A stretch of 38,942 nt of DNA from Planctomycetota bacterium. Its GTDB lineage: Bacteria > Planctomycetota > Planctomycetia > Pirellulales > Pirellulaceae. The stretch spans positions 1 to 38,942 of the forward strand of contig JAJDEH010000331.1 in NCBI GenBank assembly GCA_029259935.1, written 5' to 3'. The notes below the pieces were generated by a model. It saw nothing but the letters and a program-made list of their open reading frames with translations, was not told the origin of the DNA and made no database searches. Position numbers and translations under genes: made by a program. How positions within the stretch are numbered: position 1 is the first letter of the stretch; each line of letters opens with the position of its first letter. Positions 8,499 through 17,133 of this stretch are shown here, one piece after another.

Positions 8499-10139
8499 AT
8501 GGCCGCGCTTGAGCCACGGACCGTCGCCCCGATCGGTGACGAAATACTGGACCAACTGCCCAGCGGCATTTGCATTATCAGTCGTGACTTCAGGGTTCTT
8601 GTTTGGAATCAGACGCTAACGGAATGGACGGGCATCTCCGCGGCAGAAGCCCGCCGCCGTACGCTCTTGGACCTTTATCCGCATCTGCGCGAATCCCGAT
8701 ATCTTGGCCGGCTTCAGGGAGTCTTTGAAACTGGCTGTCCCGTGATGTTCTCGTCGACCCTACATAAGCATTTCTTTCCGGTGCAAGCGCGCAATGGCGG
8801 CACTGACGCGCCAATGATTCAGCAGACACTGGTCAGGCCACAAGGCGACGATCACTCGTCCGCGCTGTTGGTGATCGAAGACGTGTCCGCGCAGCACTCC
8901 CAAGTGCGGGCCCTACGAGCCGAGCGAAATCGATTGAAGTCCGCCAATGAAAGGGCTGAGGCCGCCAGTCAGGCGAAATCCGAATTCCTCGCTAACATGA
9001 GCCACGAGATTCGAACTCCCATGAACGCGATTCTTGGGTATGTCGATCTCCTCCGCGAGAAAACCTCCGATGCGGACGACCTCAAGGCGTTCGATATCAT
9101 TCACGGCAACGGCGTCCACTTGCTAGAGATCATCAACGATATTCTCGACCTATCGAAAATCGAAGCCGATCGAATGATCATTGAAAACTCGGACTGCGAA
9201 TTGCCTCGCTTGCTCCAAGACGTGATGGCCCTGATGACCCGGCAAGCCGACGAAAAGTCTCTTGAAGTGCGGATGATCTGGGACGGGAAAATTCCCGAGA
9301 CGATAGAGACGGATCCCACGCGGCTGCGGCAAGTTCTGGTGAATTTGCTGGGCAACGCGATCAAGTTCACAACGAGCGGCAGCGTCGAACTGCGGGTTGG
9401 TTTCGAGCCTGGACAAGCCGGTGGAGACCTGACTTTGGTCGTCAAAGACACGGGAATCGGAATGACGCAGGAACAGGTGGAACACATCTTCCAGCCCTTC
9501 ACCCAAGCCGAAAGCTCGACGCAGCGCCGCTTTGGAGGAACAGGACTCGGGCTGGCGATTAGTCGCCGACTAACTCACTTGCTCAGTGGAGAGATCACGG
9601 TCGACAGCAAGTGCAGCGCGGGAAGCGTGTTTACCGTCACTCTACCCGTGCGCTGGAAAGGAAACTTGATGGCTTTGCAAACGCCCCCGGCCGTGCAGGA
9701 GCAGAAGAGCGACGAGAGCCAAGAGGCGACGCCAACGCTCCCGAATCGACTTCTTCTCGCCGAGGATAACCCGGACAATCAGCGGCTGTTCGGCTTCGTG
9801 CTGAGTGAGGCGGGTGCCGATCTCGACATTGCGGAGAATGGCCAAATCGCGGTAGAAATGGTTGACGCGGCCAAGCGAAACGGCAAGCCGTACGAACTCA
9901 TCCTGATGGACATGCAGATGCCTGTTCTCGATGGCTACAACGCCGTCGTCCAGCTTCGCGAGCGTGGCATCGAAACGAAAATCATTGCTCTTACGGCCAA
10001 CGCAATGAGTGTGGATCGCGACAAGTGCATCACGGTTGGTTGTGATGATTACGCGTCGAAACCGATCTCGCCAAAGAAGCTGGTCGCGTTAGTTCACTCA
10101 CATCTCCACCAGCACACGGATAACGCAGCAGCGCGGTGA
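8499..10139 (+). CDS. PAS-containing hybrid histidine kinase with C-terminal receiver
   Basis: A 546-residue soluble kinase. The ATG at 8499, one base after the cheC-like stop, is preferred over an upstream in-frame ATG at 8385 because the product begins cleanly there. Domains: PAS about 12-125 (sensory, ligand unknown); a short coiled linker rich in Ala/Glu/Arg; HisKA with phospho-acceptor H169 in SHEIRTPMN; HATPase_c with the N box ([10 protein letters not shown]), DTGIGM and [10 protein letters not shown]; then a receiver domain about 425-540 with acceptor D471 in MDMQMP. It has no membrane segment, so it senses a cytoplasmic signal or partner. Hybrid kinases pass phosphate through an HPt protein; one is encoded next, at 10246. 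Confidence 0.95.
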   Translation: MAALEPRTVAPIGDEILDQLPSGICIISRDFRVLVWNQTLTEWTGISAAEARRRTLLDLYPHLRESRYLGRLQGVFETGCPVMFSSTLHKHFFPVQARNGGTDAPMIQQTLVRPQGDDHSSALLVIEDVSAQHSQVRALRAERNRLKSANERAEAASQAKSEFLANMSHEIRTPMNAILGYVDLLREKTSDADDLKAFDIIHGNGVHLLEIINDILDLSKIEADRMIIENSDCELPRLLQDVMALMTRQADEKSLEVRMIWDGKIPETIETDPTRLRQVLVNLLGNAIKFTTSGSVELRVGFEPGQAGGDLTLVVKDTGIGMTQEQVEHIFQPFTQAESSTQRRFGGTGLGLAISRRLTHLLSGEITVDSKCSAGSVFTVTLPVRWKGNLMALQTPPAVQEQKSDESQEATPTLPNRLLLAEDNPDNQRLFGFVLSEAGADLDIAENGQIAVEMVDAAKRNGKPYELILMDMQMPVLDGYNAVVQLRERGIETKIIALTANAMSVDRDKCITVGCDDYASKPISPKKLVALVHSHLHQHTDNAAAR

Positions 10140-10181
10140 TTGCGTGGCAATCGCTCGGCTATGATTGCCGGCTCCCGTAGG

Positions 10182-10215
10182 TCGCTAAACTTGACTCAAG
10201 ATTAGCGAGTTTTTT
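10182..10215 (+). terminator. Intrinsic terminator after the hybrid kinase gene
   Basis: TCGCTAA at 10182-10188 pairs with TTAGCGA at 10202-10208; inside, CTTG pairs with CAAG around a 3-base loop after an A·A mismatch. Six T residues follow at 10210-10215. This is the clearest rho-independent terminator in the window, and it separates the kinase from the HPt gene 30 bases further on. Confidence 0.8.
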
Positions 10216-10245
10216 GCGTGCAAGTAAACTCGTACAAGTAGGCTC

Positions 10246-10569
10246 ATGACAAGATTAGAACACGGCATCTATTCCATCCACGGCGGCGACCCGGCTCTCG
10301 GCGAGTTAGTCCGACTCTTCGTGGAAGAGATGCCCGGCCGTGTTGAGGAATTATCAAGTGCTTTCGGCAGGAATGACATGCAGGCGTTACGAAGCGCGGC
10401 CCACCAATTGAAGGGCGCGGCCGGTTCCTACGGATTTCAGCCGATTACTCAATACGCCGAGCGGCTGGAACAATCGCTCAATGATGGTACTCCGCCCCAA
10501 GAAGTTGAAGCTCGTCTAACTGAACTCGCGGAAGCTTGCAACTCTGTCTGTGCGGGTCCTAGGCCTTAA
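10246..10569 (+). CDS. Histidine phosphotransfer (HPt) protein
   Basis: A 107-residue all-helical HPt domain. The acceptor is H53 in AAHQLKGAAGSYGF, the family signature (HxLKGxxxxxG). HPt proteins carry phosphate from the receiver domain of a hybrid kinase to a final response regulator, so this one can link the kinase at 8499 to the receivers at 7536 and/or 6221. A strong terminator sits in the 106-base gap before it, so it is either read by partial read-through or has its own promoter, which would let its level be set separately from the kinase. Confidence 0.9.
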   Translation: MTRLEHGIYSIHGGDPALGELVRLFVEEMPGRVEELSSAFGRNDMQALRSAAHQLKGAAGSYGFQPITQYAERLEQSLNDGTPPQEVEARLTELAEACNSVCAGPRP

Positions 10570-10590
10570 ACCAACCATGGCTTAGCAAGG

Positions 10591-10647
10591 CATGATCACT
10601 GCTGCCATGCACGACCGCGGCGGAGGTCTCGGGCCGGAGAATCCGAT
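10591..10647 (-). repeat. 57-base block shared with 5819-5875 (isolated gene fragment)
   Basis: Matches 5819-5875 at 48 of 57 positions by hand alignment. On the minus strand it reads IGFSGPRPPPRSCMAAVIM inside a 68-codon frame (10582-10788) whose remainder does not resemble the broken gene. It therefore looks like a stranded fragment of a paralogous gene or the conserved part of a dispersed repeat family. It occupies the gap between the HPt gene and the cytochrome gene. Confidence 0.5.
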
Positions 10648-10811
10648 GTCCCCGGGGGCGGCGGAATGCCAGAAACGCCCGTCGAGCGGCCAGAGCAGTT
10701 CGGCCCGCAACCGATTCGTCAGGGCGATGACGACGGTATTTCCCGAGGCACCGTCATCGCAATTCTGGTATAATTCCCTTCCCACCATTTCCTCCCCGAA
10801 TACAACCTGCC

Positions 10812-13139
10812 GTGAACAGAATTCTGCCTATTGTCGCCGTGTTATCCTTCGTGATCGTGATCGTGAGCCACCCCGTGGCGCAGGGCGAACCACTATCGGC
10901 GGAAGACAGGGCGTTCTTCGAAAACAAGATCCGTCCGGTGCTGGTTAAGCACTGTTACGAGTGCCATGCGGCGGATGCTAAAGAACTCGGTGGAAAGCTG
11001 CTCCTGGATAGTCGTGACGGGATTCGGCGAGGGGGCGAATCAGGGCCGGCCCTTGTTGGCGGGAAACCAGACTCCAGCCTGATCATTCAGTCGCTGCGAT
11101 ACGATGGCATGGAGATGCCGCCCGATCAACCTTTGCCAGAGTCGGTCGTCCATGACTTTGTGACATGGGTCCAGCGCGGCGCGCCGGATCCCCGGTCATC
11201 CGAAGCCATGCGGAAGGAGCAATCGTTAAAAGAGCAGCGCGACCTCTGGTCGCTGCAAGCGATAAAGGATCCGCCGCCGCCCGACGTTCAGAATCAGGCA
11301 TGGCCGCGAGATCCGCTGGATCGGTTCGTATTGTCGCGAATGGAAGCTGCGGGGCTGACGCCCACTCGCGATGCAACTTCTCGAACACTCGTCCGTCGGC
11401 TGTATTACGACCTGACGGGCCTGCCACCGTCGCTGGAGCAGGTTGAGCAGTTCGTTGCCGCGCATCAACGCGATGGATCGAAAGCGGTCGAGCATCTTGT
11501 CGATACCCTGCTGGGCAGTCGTCAGTTCGGCGAGCGGTGGGGCCGTCACTGGCTGGATGTTGCTCGTTACGCGGAATCGAATGGCAACGATGGCCTGAGC
11601 CGCAACCCGACGTTTCCTCATGCCTGGCGCTACCGCGATTACGTGATCGCCGCATTCAATTCCGACACGCCCTACGATCGCTTCCTGGCCGAACAGATTG
11701 CTGGCGACCTGCTGCCGGCCGATTCACCGGAAGCGCGCGATCGCCATCTAATCGCGACGGGATTTCTGGCCATGGCTTCGAAGCCGGCGAAGGCGATGAA
11801 TAACAACTTCGACATGGATGTCGTGGCGGATCAGATCGACGTGATCGGACGAGGCGTCATGGGTTTGAGCGTCGCTTGCGCCCGATGTCATGACCATAAA
11901 TTCGACCCGATCCCGACCCGCGATTATTACGCGTTGGCGGGAATCTTCACCAGCACGGAAACGATGTGGGGGCTGGCAGCCAATGAAAGGCTTACCGCGC
12001 CAACAACCGACCTGCACGTCTTAAAGGCCACGGAGAACGTTCCGCCGCCCGCGGACTTCGTGGAAACGGTTTTGGTGCTGGAGTCCAACACCGGCAAGCC
12101 GAAGCCGATTCCGAAATCGAAATGGCCGTCCGGGACGCCGCTGGCGATGGGAGTCCGCGACCGCGGAAAACCGGCCGATTGCAAAGTCAACGTTAAGGGG
12201 GATGCGAAGAAACTGGGCGAGGCCGTGCCGCGCGGCTTCCTGACTGCTTGTGAGTCCGAAGCTTCCGAAGCCGTGAAGACCGATCCGCGGCAGAGCGGTC
12301 GCTTGCAACTGGCGCGGTGGTTGACCCGTGGCGATCATCCGCTGACGGCGCGGGTAATGGTGAATCGGATCTGGCTGCACCTGTTCGGCGAAGGAATCGT
12401 GCGGACGCCGAACGACTTTGGCGTTTACGGCGAGCGGCCGACGCATCCGCGGTTGCTCGATCATCTGGCAATTCGCTTTGTAAAAGAGGGATGGTCGATC
12501 AAACGCATGATCCGCGCGATTGTATTGAGCCGCACATATCAGCTCAGTTGCGAGGCGGATGAAGAGTCAATCAAGTCTGATGCGGGAAATCGTCTACTGG
12601 CGCGGCATGATCGCCGTCGGCTCGACGCGGAATCGCTACGAGACAGCATGTTGCAAACCAGCGGCCAATTGGACCCGCGACCGGCTGACGGATCGATCAT
12701 CCGGCATCGCGACATCCTGGTAAACCTGGCGGGCAATCTGCATCAACCCAGTAACCATCGCAGCGTCTATCTTTGTTATCTGCGAAGTTCGCCGCCGCCG
12801 GAACTGGCAGCTTTCGATCTGCCCGATTTCACGACCGTGACTGGCCAGCGCGACGTGAGCACGGTGCCGGGCCAGGCGTTGCATCTCTATAATAGTCCCT
12901 TCGTGATCGATCAGGCGAACTGTTTCGCCCGGATGGTCATGAGCGAGTCAGCAGATGGACAAGCACGCGTTCGTTTCGCCTTTCGCCGGGCCTTCAGCCG
13001 GGAGCCGAGCGCGGAAGAACTTAAGCGAGCCCTCGAGCTTGTGCAACTGGCAACGTCTGAATTAATGTCTGAAGAAAAAGCGTGGGCCGGCCTGTGTCAG
13101 GCATTGTTGGTCACCAATGAATTTCGTTATGTCGATTGA
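10812..13139 (+). CDS. Planctomycete-type cytochrome c with DUF1549 and DUF1553 domains
   Basis: A 775-residue exported protein with an N-terminal signal segment ([21 protein letters not shown]). Order: a planctomycete cytochrome c domain (PSCyt1) with a single haem site CYECH at 48-52 and a likely axial Met in [14 protein letters not shown]1549/PSCyt2 about 165-375 ([18 protein letters not shown] ... [20 protein letters not shown], with a second CxxCH); and DUF1553/PSD1 about 490-740 ([17 protein letters not shown]). It is on the short side for this family and lacks the LamG or other insertions often seen between the last two domains. The function of the family is not settled; an extracytoplasmic redox step, perhaps in polysaccharide degradation, is usually assumed. 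It forms a pair with the DUF1501 gene 42 bases downstream. Confidence 0.92.
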   Translation: MNRILPIVAVLSFVIVIVSHPVAQGEPLSAEDRAFFENKIRPVLVKHCYECHAADAKELGGKLLLDSRDGIRRGGESGPALVGGKPDSSLIIQSLRYDGMEMPPDQPLPESVVHDFVTWVQRGAPDPRSSEAMRKEQSLKEQRDLWSLQAIKDPPPPDVQNQAWPRDPLDRFVLSRMEAAGLTPTRDATSRTLVRRLYYDLTGLPPSLEQVEQFVAAHQRDGSKAVEHLVDTLLGSRQFGERWGRHWLDVARYAESNGNDGLSRNPTFPHAWRYRDYVIAAFNSDTPYDRFLAEQIAGDLLPADSPEARDRHLIATGFLAMASKPAKAMNNNFDMDVVADQIDVIGRGVMGLSVACARCHDHKFDPIPTRDYYALAGIFTSTETMWGLAANERLTAPTTDLHVLKATENVPPPADFVETVLVLESNTGKPKPIPKSKWPSGTPLAMGVRDRGKPADCKVNVKGDAKKLGEAVPRGFLTACESEASEAVKTDPRQSGRLQLARWLTRGDHPLTARVMVNRIWLHLFGEGIVRTPNDFGVYGERPTHPRLLDHLAIRFVKEGWSIKRMIRAIVLSRTYQLSCEADEESIKSDAGNRLLARHDRRRLDAESLRDSMLQTSGQLDPRPADGSIIRHRDILVNLAGNLHQPSNHRSVYLCYLRSSPPPELAAFDLPDFTTVTGQRDVSTVPGQALHLYNSPFVIDQANCFARMVMSESADGQARVRFAFRRAFSREPSAEELKRALELVQLATSELMSEEKAWAGLCQALLVTNEFRYVD

Positions 13140-13181
13140 CGCTCCGGCTCTGGTGAGCGTAGCTAAAAAAAGGATCACGTC

Positions 13182-14531
13182 ATGAATTACTCGCGCCGCG
13201 GCATGTTGCAATCGGCATCTTGTGGGTTCGGCTATCTTGCCCTGCAGGCTCTTTGCGGAGAACAGACGGCAGCCGCGTCACCCGGTGGCCTGGCCCCACG
13301 AGCGCCCTCACTGCCGGCGCGCGCGAAGCGGGTTATTTTCCTGTGCATGAGTGGTGGTCCGGCTCACTTGGATACTTTCGATTACAAACCGCGGACCGGC
13401 AACAAGGCGCATCCCGGTTCGGTTTTCAAGTTCCATCAGCGCGGTGAAAGCGGGCGTTGGATTTCGGAACTGCTCCCCGAAACGGCCCGTCACGCCGATG
13501 AGCTGTGCGTCATCAATGGCATGCATGCGGACACGGGAATTCACGCCCAGTCGTTCCTGCAGCTTCATACCGGCGATCGGTTGCGCGAACGCCCGAGCAT
13601 GGGGTCATGGATCACCTACGGCCTCGGCACCGAGAATCAGAATCTGCCCGGCTTCATCAGCCTCAACACTTCGAAGAGTTCGATCTATTCCAGCGCCTTT
13701 CTGCCTTCGATTTACAACGGTACGCCAATCGGCGTCAACGGCGAAGATATGGGCCGGGCCACGATCAGCAATGTGGCGAACGACCACCTGCCCCTATCGG
13801 TCAAGCGGCGGCAGCTCGATTTCGTGCAGCACATGAATTGCGACCATCTCGCGAAACGGCCCGGCGACGACAAACTGGATAGTGTCATTCAATCCATGGA
13901 ACTTGGTTTCCGCATGCAAACCGAAGCCCCCGGATTGCTGGACATCAGCACGGAAACCAAGGAGACGCTGGAGCGTTACCGCGTCGGTCAGCAAAAGGCA
14001 GCGGTGGGCACGTGCCGACTGTCCGATTTTGGTCGCCAGTGTCTCTTGGCGCGGCGCTTTGCCGAATCCGGCGTGCGGTTCATCGAGTTGAATCATGGAA
14101 GTTGGGATCAACACAAGAATCACCGGCGCGACCTGCGGGCCAACTGTGAAGCGACCGACGCCCCGATTGCAGCCTTGCTGGACGATCTCAAGCGGCGTGG
14201 TTTGCTGGACGACACGCTGGTGATCTGGGGCGGCGAATTCGGCCGGCCGGGTTTGACACCGGGAGACGGGAAGGACGAGACCGGCCACAACGCCCGCGGG
14301 TTCACATTCTGGATGGCGGGGGGCGGCGTCAAGCGAGGCCACGTCCACGGACGAACAGACGCCACGGGTGCTCGCGCGGTGGAAGGCAAAGTGCACTTCC
14401 GAGACCTGCACGCCACGATCCTGCATCTGATGGGCCTGCCCGCGAACGGCCTGAAATTCTGGCACGCCGGCCGCGACCATCGCCTAACCGGGCCGGAAGG
14501 CGGCAAGATTGCTCATCAACTGCTGAGTTAG
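13182..14531 (+). CDS. Tat-exported DUF1501 (sulfatase-like fold) protein
   Basis: A 449-residue DUF1501 protein. It starts with a twin-arginine motif ([18 protein letters not shown]) and an Ala-rich cleavage region. The core has family hallmarks: [83 protein letters not shown] and a final [12 protein letters not shown]. The family shares the alkaline phosphatase/sulfatase fold and its Asp/His residues suggest metal binding, but its reaction is unproven. GGATC lies upstream of the ATG. The 42-base gap from the DUF1553 gene and the very common pairing of these families in planctomycetes indicate one operon and one exported complex or pathway. Confidence 0.93.
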   Translation: MNYSRRGMLQSASCGFGYLALQALCGEQTAAASPGGLAPRAPSLPARAKRVIFLCMSGGPAHLDTFDYKPRTGNKAHPGSVFKFHQRGESGRWISELLPETARHADELCVINGMHADTGIHAQSFLQLHTGDRLRERPSMGSWITYGLGTENQNLPGFISLNTSKSSIYSSAFLPSIYNGTPIGVNGEDMGRATISNVANDHLPLSVKRRQLDFVQHMNCDHLAKRPGDDKLDSVIQSMELGFRMQTEAPGLLDISTETKETLERYRVGQQKAAVGTCRLSDFGRQCLLARRFAESGVRFIELNHGSWDQHKNHRRDLRANCEATDAPIAALLDDLKRRGLLDDTLVIWGGEFGRPGLTPGDGKDETGHNARGFTFWMAGGGVKRGHVHGRTDATGARAVEGKVHFRDLHATILHLMGLPANGLKFWHAGRDHRLTGPEGGKIAHQLLS

Positions 14532-14858
14532 TTTCACGGCGTGCGGCACCCTGGCGTGAAGAACCGAGCGGCGGCAGCAAGAGGAGTTGTGCAGCAAGCC
14601 CTGAACTGCTTTCGCCGCATTCGCGACTTGACGAAAGATCGGTCCTCGACGTGCGGGCTAGCCCCGGCATACGCGCGTACGCCACTACCTGTCGCCACCT
14701 ACCACCGCTCCACCGTTGACATTCCGGCCGGGCTTTTGACAATACGAAGCGACCAACAATCTACGACTCCCAACCACGCCAGCCGAACTTTGCCGCCGAT
14801 GATAGCGTAAGGTTCGTAGGCCCATCCTTTCCATTTCCACCTATTCTTACGCAGTCCC
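14532..14858. other. Intergenic stretch before the PP-loop operon
   Basis: An 89-codon frame at 14541 has no ribosome site or recognisable content and is probably chance. Apart from the candidate promoter at 14716-14743 nothing is seen. Confidence 0.5.
14716..14743 (+). promoter_or_regulatory. Candidate promoter for the PP-loop/radical SAM/FAD operon
   Basis: A perfect TTGACA at 14716-14721 is followed after 16 bases by GACAAT at 14738-14743 (4 of 6 to the -10 consensus). It would start transcription about 110 bases before the first gene at 14859. Confidence 0.3.
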
Positions 14859-16187
14859 ATGCAAAATCAAATGCTCATCGACCGGCTCGTCAATTTGATG
14901 GACGACCGCGCGAATGTTGTTCTCAATATGTCGACTGACGAGGCGATTCAACGCGTTGCCTCGGGCGATCCGGCACAGGTCCGCGAGATCGACGGCCAGT
15001 TTGCTTTCGTCCATAAGCAGGGGACGATGGTCCGCCTGGCGCGCACGATTGGCCGGCCGATGCGATATTTCATGGCGAAGCGGGCCGAGGGTCCGTGCCT
15101 GATCGTGGCCGAGCGAATCGATGAAATCGCGGCTCATTTGCGCGAAGAAGGGCTCAGCGACCAGTTTCATCCGTCGTATACGCGCATGGTTCCGGCGCAT
15201 CATGTGGTCGAAATTGCCATGGTCGGCTGTCCCGATCCGAGCCCCACTTACACACGGTTTCTGGCCAGCGAGCGGGACACGTTGAGCAACAATGTCGACG
15301 AGATAGGACGCGCGTACATTGGCGCGTTGGCCGACGAGGTTCATCGCTGGCTCAATCGGATTGAAGACGATGCACCCCTAGGAGTGTGCTTCTCGGGCGG
15401 CATCGATAGCGGCGCGGTGTTCTTGGTGACCTATCACTTGTTGCTCAAGCGTGGGCAATCGCCGGCGCGGCTGAAGGCTTTTACGCTCGACGTTGACGGC
15501 CAAGGATTGGATAGCCGGCAGGCGATGGACTTTCTCGCCGACACCGACTTGTCGATGTTTTTGGAGACGATCGAGGTGCCTCGTTCGCAACTGGACCTAC
15601 AAGACACGATTCGCGTGATCGAAGATTACAAACCGCTGGACGTGCAATCCGGCACGATGGCCTTGGCCCTGTGCCGGGGCATTCGGGACCGCTATCCCGA
15701 TTGGAAATACTTGCTCGACGGCGATGGCGGCGACGAGAATTTGCGAGACTACCCGATCGAGGAGAATTCGGAATTGACAATTCGTAGCGTCCTCGGCAAT
15801 CCGTTCTTCTATCACGAAGGATGGGGCGTCGAGAAAATGAAACATTCGTTGACCTATTCCGGAGGCCAAAGCCGTGGGGCCGTGAGAACCTATGCACCGG
15901 CCAAGCAGTTGGGCTTCGAAGGGTTCAGCCCGTTTGCGACGCCCAACGTCATCGGTGTCGCCGAAGGAATTCCGTTTGTCGAACTGACCGATTGGGATCA
16001 CGAGCGGCTGTATGCACTGAAGGGCGAAGTCACGCGGCGCGGCGTCGAGGCCGTTACGGGAATTACGATGCCCGTTTATGAAAAGCGCCGATTTCAACGC
16101 GGGGCGGCGGACGACGGCACCTTCGACGCGCTCTTTCCCAGCGACGAGAAGACCTACCGGCAATCGTTCGCCGCGATTTATGAGTGA
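14859..16187 (+). CDS. Asparagine-synthetase-like PP-loop enzyme without a working glutaminase
   Basis: A 442-residue protein. The C-terminal two thirds is an asparagine synthetase-type ATP pyrophosphatase domain with the PP-loop SGGIDS at 179-184, AFTLDVDGQGLDSRQA, and LLDGDGGDENLRDYP, the second ATP/substrate loop. Residues 1-150 keep traces of the class II glutaminase fold (REIDGQFAFVHKQG, LARTIGRPMRYF) but are shortened, and the essential N-terminal Cys nucleophile is absent (the protein begins MQNQ). It should therefore adenylate a carboxylate and use free ammonia or another amine, as beta-lactam-synthetase-type relatives do, instead of hydrolysing glutamine. The last codons overlap the next gene by 8 bases (ATGAGTGA), so the two are coupled. 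It is unlikely to be the housekeeping AsnB. Confidence 0.85.
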   Translation: MQNQMLIDRLVNLMDDRANVVLNMSTDEAIQRVASGDPAQVREIDGQFAFVHKQGTMVRLARTIGRPMRYFMAKRAEGPCLIVAERIDEIAAHLREEGLSDQFHPSYTRMVPAHHVVEIAMVGCPDPSPTYTRFLASERDTLSNNVDEIGRAYIGALADEVHRWLNRIEDDAPLGVCFSGGIDSGAVFLVTYHLLLKRGQSPARLKAFTLDVDGQGLDSRQAMDFLADTDLSMFLETIEVPRSQLDLQDTIRVIEDYKPLDVQSGTMALALCRGIRDRYPDWKYLLDGDGGDENLRDYPIEENSELTIRSVLGNPFFYHEGWGVEKMKHSLTYSGGQSRGAVRTYAPAKQLGFEGFSPFATPNVIGVAEGIPFVELTDWDHERLYALKGEVTRRGVEAVTGITMPVYEKRRFQRGAADDGTFDALFPSDEKTYRQSFAAIYE

Positions 16188-17133
16188 CCAGCCGCCTCCC
16201 TTCGCGGATCAAGAAATCCTCGCCGTCCGTCCGCTCAAGAACGACGTGGATCCGGGGCGACCCTATGCGTTTCTCGTTGAACCGGAATTCGCGTCCAGTG
16301 GCACGGTCGTCGACGTCGCCACGATTTTCCTGACGAATCGCGAGTGTCCTTTTCGCTGTCTGATGTGCGATCTGTGGAAGAACACGACCGACCAACGAGT
16401 GCCCCTTGGCACGATCGTACAGCAGATTGATTTCGCCCTTGAACGCCTGCCACCTGCCAGGCAGGTCAAGCTCTACAACAGCGGCAATTTTTTTGATCGT
16501 CAAGCAATTCCTCCCGAGGACTATGCCGCCATCGCCCACCGAGTGGGCCGCTTTGAATGTGCGATCGTCGAGAATCACCCGAAACTGGTCAGCGAGCGGT
16601 GCGTGGAATTTCGGGACTTGCTGGCCGCGCCGCTGGAAGTCGCAATGGGTTTGGAAACCGTCCATCCACGAGTGCTTGAGTCGTTGAACAAATCGATGAC
16701 GCTGGACGACTTCAAGCGGGCCGTCGAGTTTCTGTTGAAACACGAGATTTCCGTTCGCGCGTTCGTCTTGTTGCGGCCGCCTTTCATGAGCGAGCAGGAG
16801 GGAATCGATTGGGCGTTGCGGTCTATCGAGTACGCTTTTTCCCATGGAGTTGAATGCTGCAGCGTGATCCCGACACGGGCTGGCAACGGAATCATGGAAC
16901 AACTGACGTCGCGGGGGCAATTCACACCGCCGAGGTTGTCTTCCATGGAAGTCGTTCTCGATGAAGCACTGCGGCAGGCCAGCGGCGGGCGCGTTTTCAT
17001 GGATCTTTGGGATGCCGAACAGTTTGCCAGCTGTCAAGACTGTGCCGATGCCCGCATCGAGCGATTGCGAAAAACCAATCTGACACAGCAACTTCAGCCG
17101 CCGATTGAATGTTCATGCGAGGCGCTGGGATGA
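16180..17133 (+). CDS. Radical SAM enzyme, Elp3/RaSEA-like
   Basis: A 317-residue radical SAM protein. The ATG at 16180 overlaps the previous stop; a further in-frame ATG at 16078 lies deep inside the upstream gene and is rejected. The [4Fe-4S]-binding motif is C56-PFR-C60-LM-C63. The following KLYNSGNFFDRQAIP and GLETVHPRVLESLNKSMTLDDFKRAVEFL match the pattern of Elp3-like enzymes and the archaeosine-synthase RaSEA group. More Cys residues sit near the C-terminus (CQDC and CSC) and could bind a second metal. The protein should cleave SAM to a 5'-deoxyadenosyl radical; the substrate is unknown. It lies between the PP-loop ligase and the FAD enzyme, and overlaps both genes, so its substrate is probably shared with theirs. 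Confidence 0.85.
   Translation: MSDQPPPFADQEILAVRPLKNDVDPGRPYAFLVEPEFASSGTVVDVATIFLTNRECPFRCLMCDLWKNTTDQRVPLGTIVQQIDFALERLPPARQVKLYNSGNFFDRQAIPPEDYAAIAHRVGRFECAIVENHPKLVSERCVEFRDLLAAPLEVAMGLETVHPRVLESLNKSMTLDDFKRAVEFLLKHEISVRAFVLLRPPFMSEQEGIDWALRSIEYAFSHGVECCSVIPTRAGNGIMEQLTSRGQFTPPRLSSMEVVLDEALRQASGGRVFMDLWDAEQFASCQDCADARIERLRKTNLTQQLQPPIECSCEALG

Noticed and set aside
14541..14810. 89-codon plus-strand frame between the DUF1501 gene and the PP-loop operon
   Set aside because: No ribosome site or recognisable content; it overlaps the candidate promoter region.
16078..16179. Upstream in-frame ATG for the radical SAM gene
   Set aside because: It would overlap the PP-loop gene by 110 bases; the ATG at 16180 overlaps its stop in the usual coupled way.
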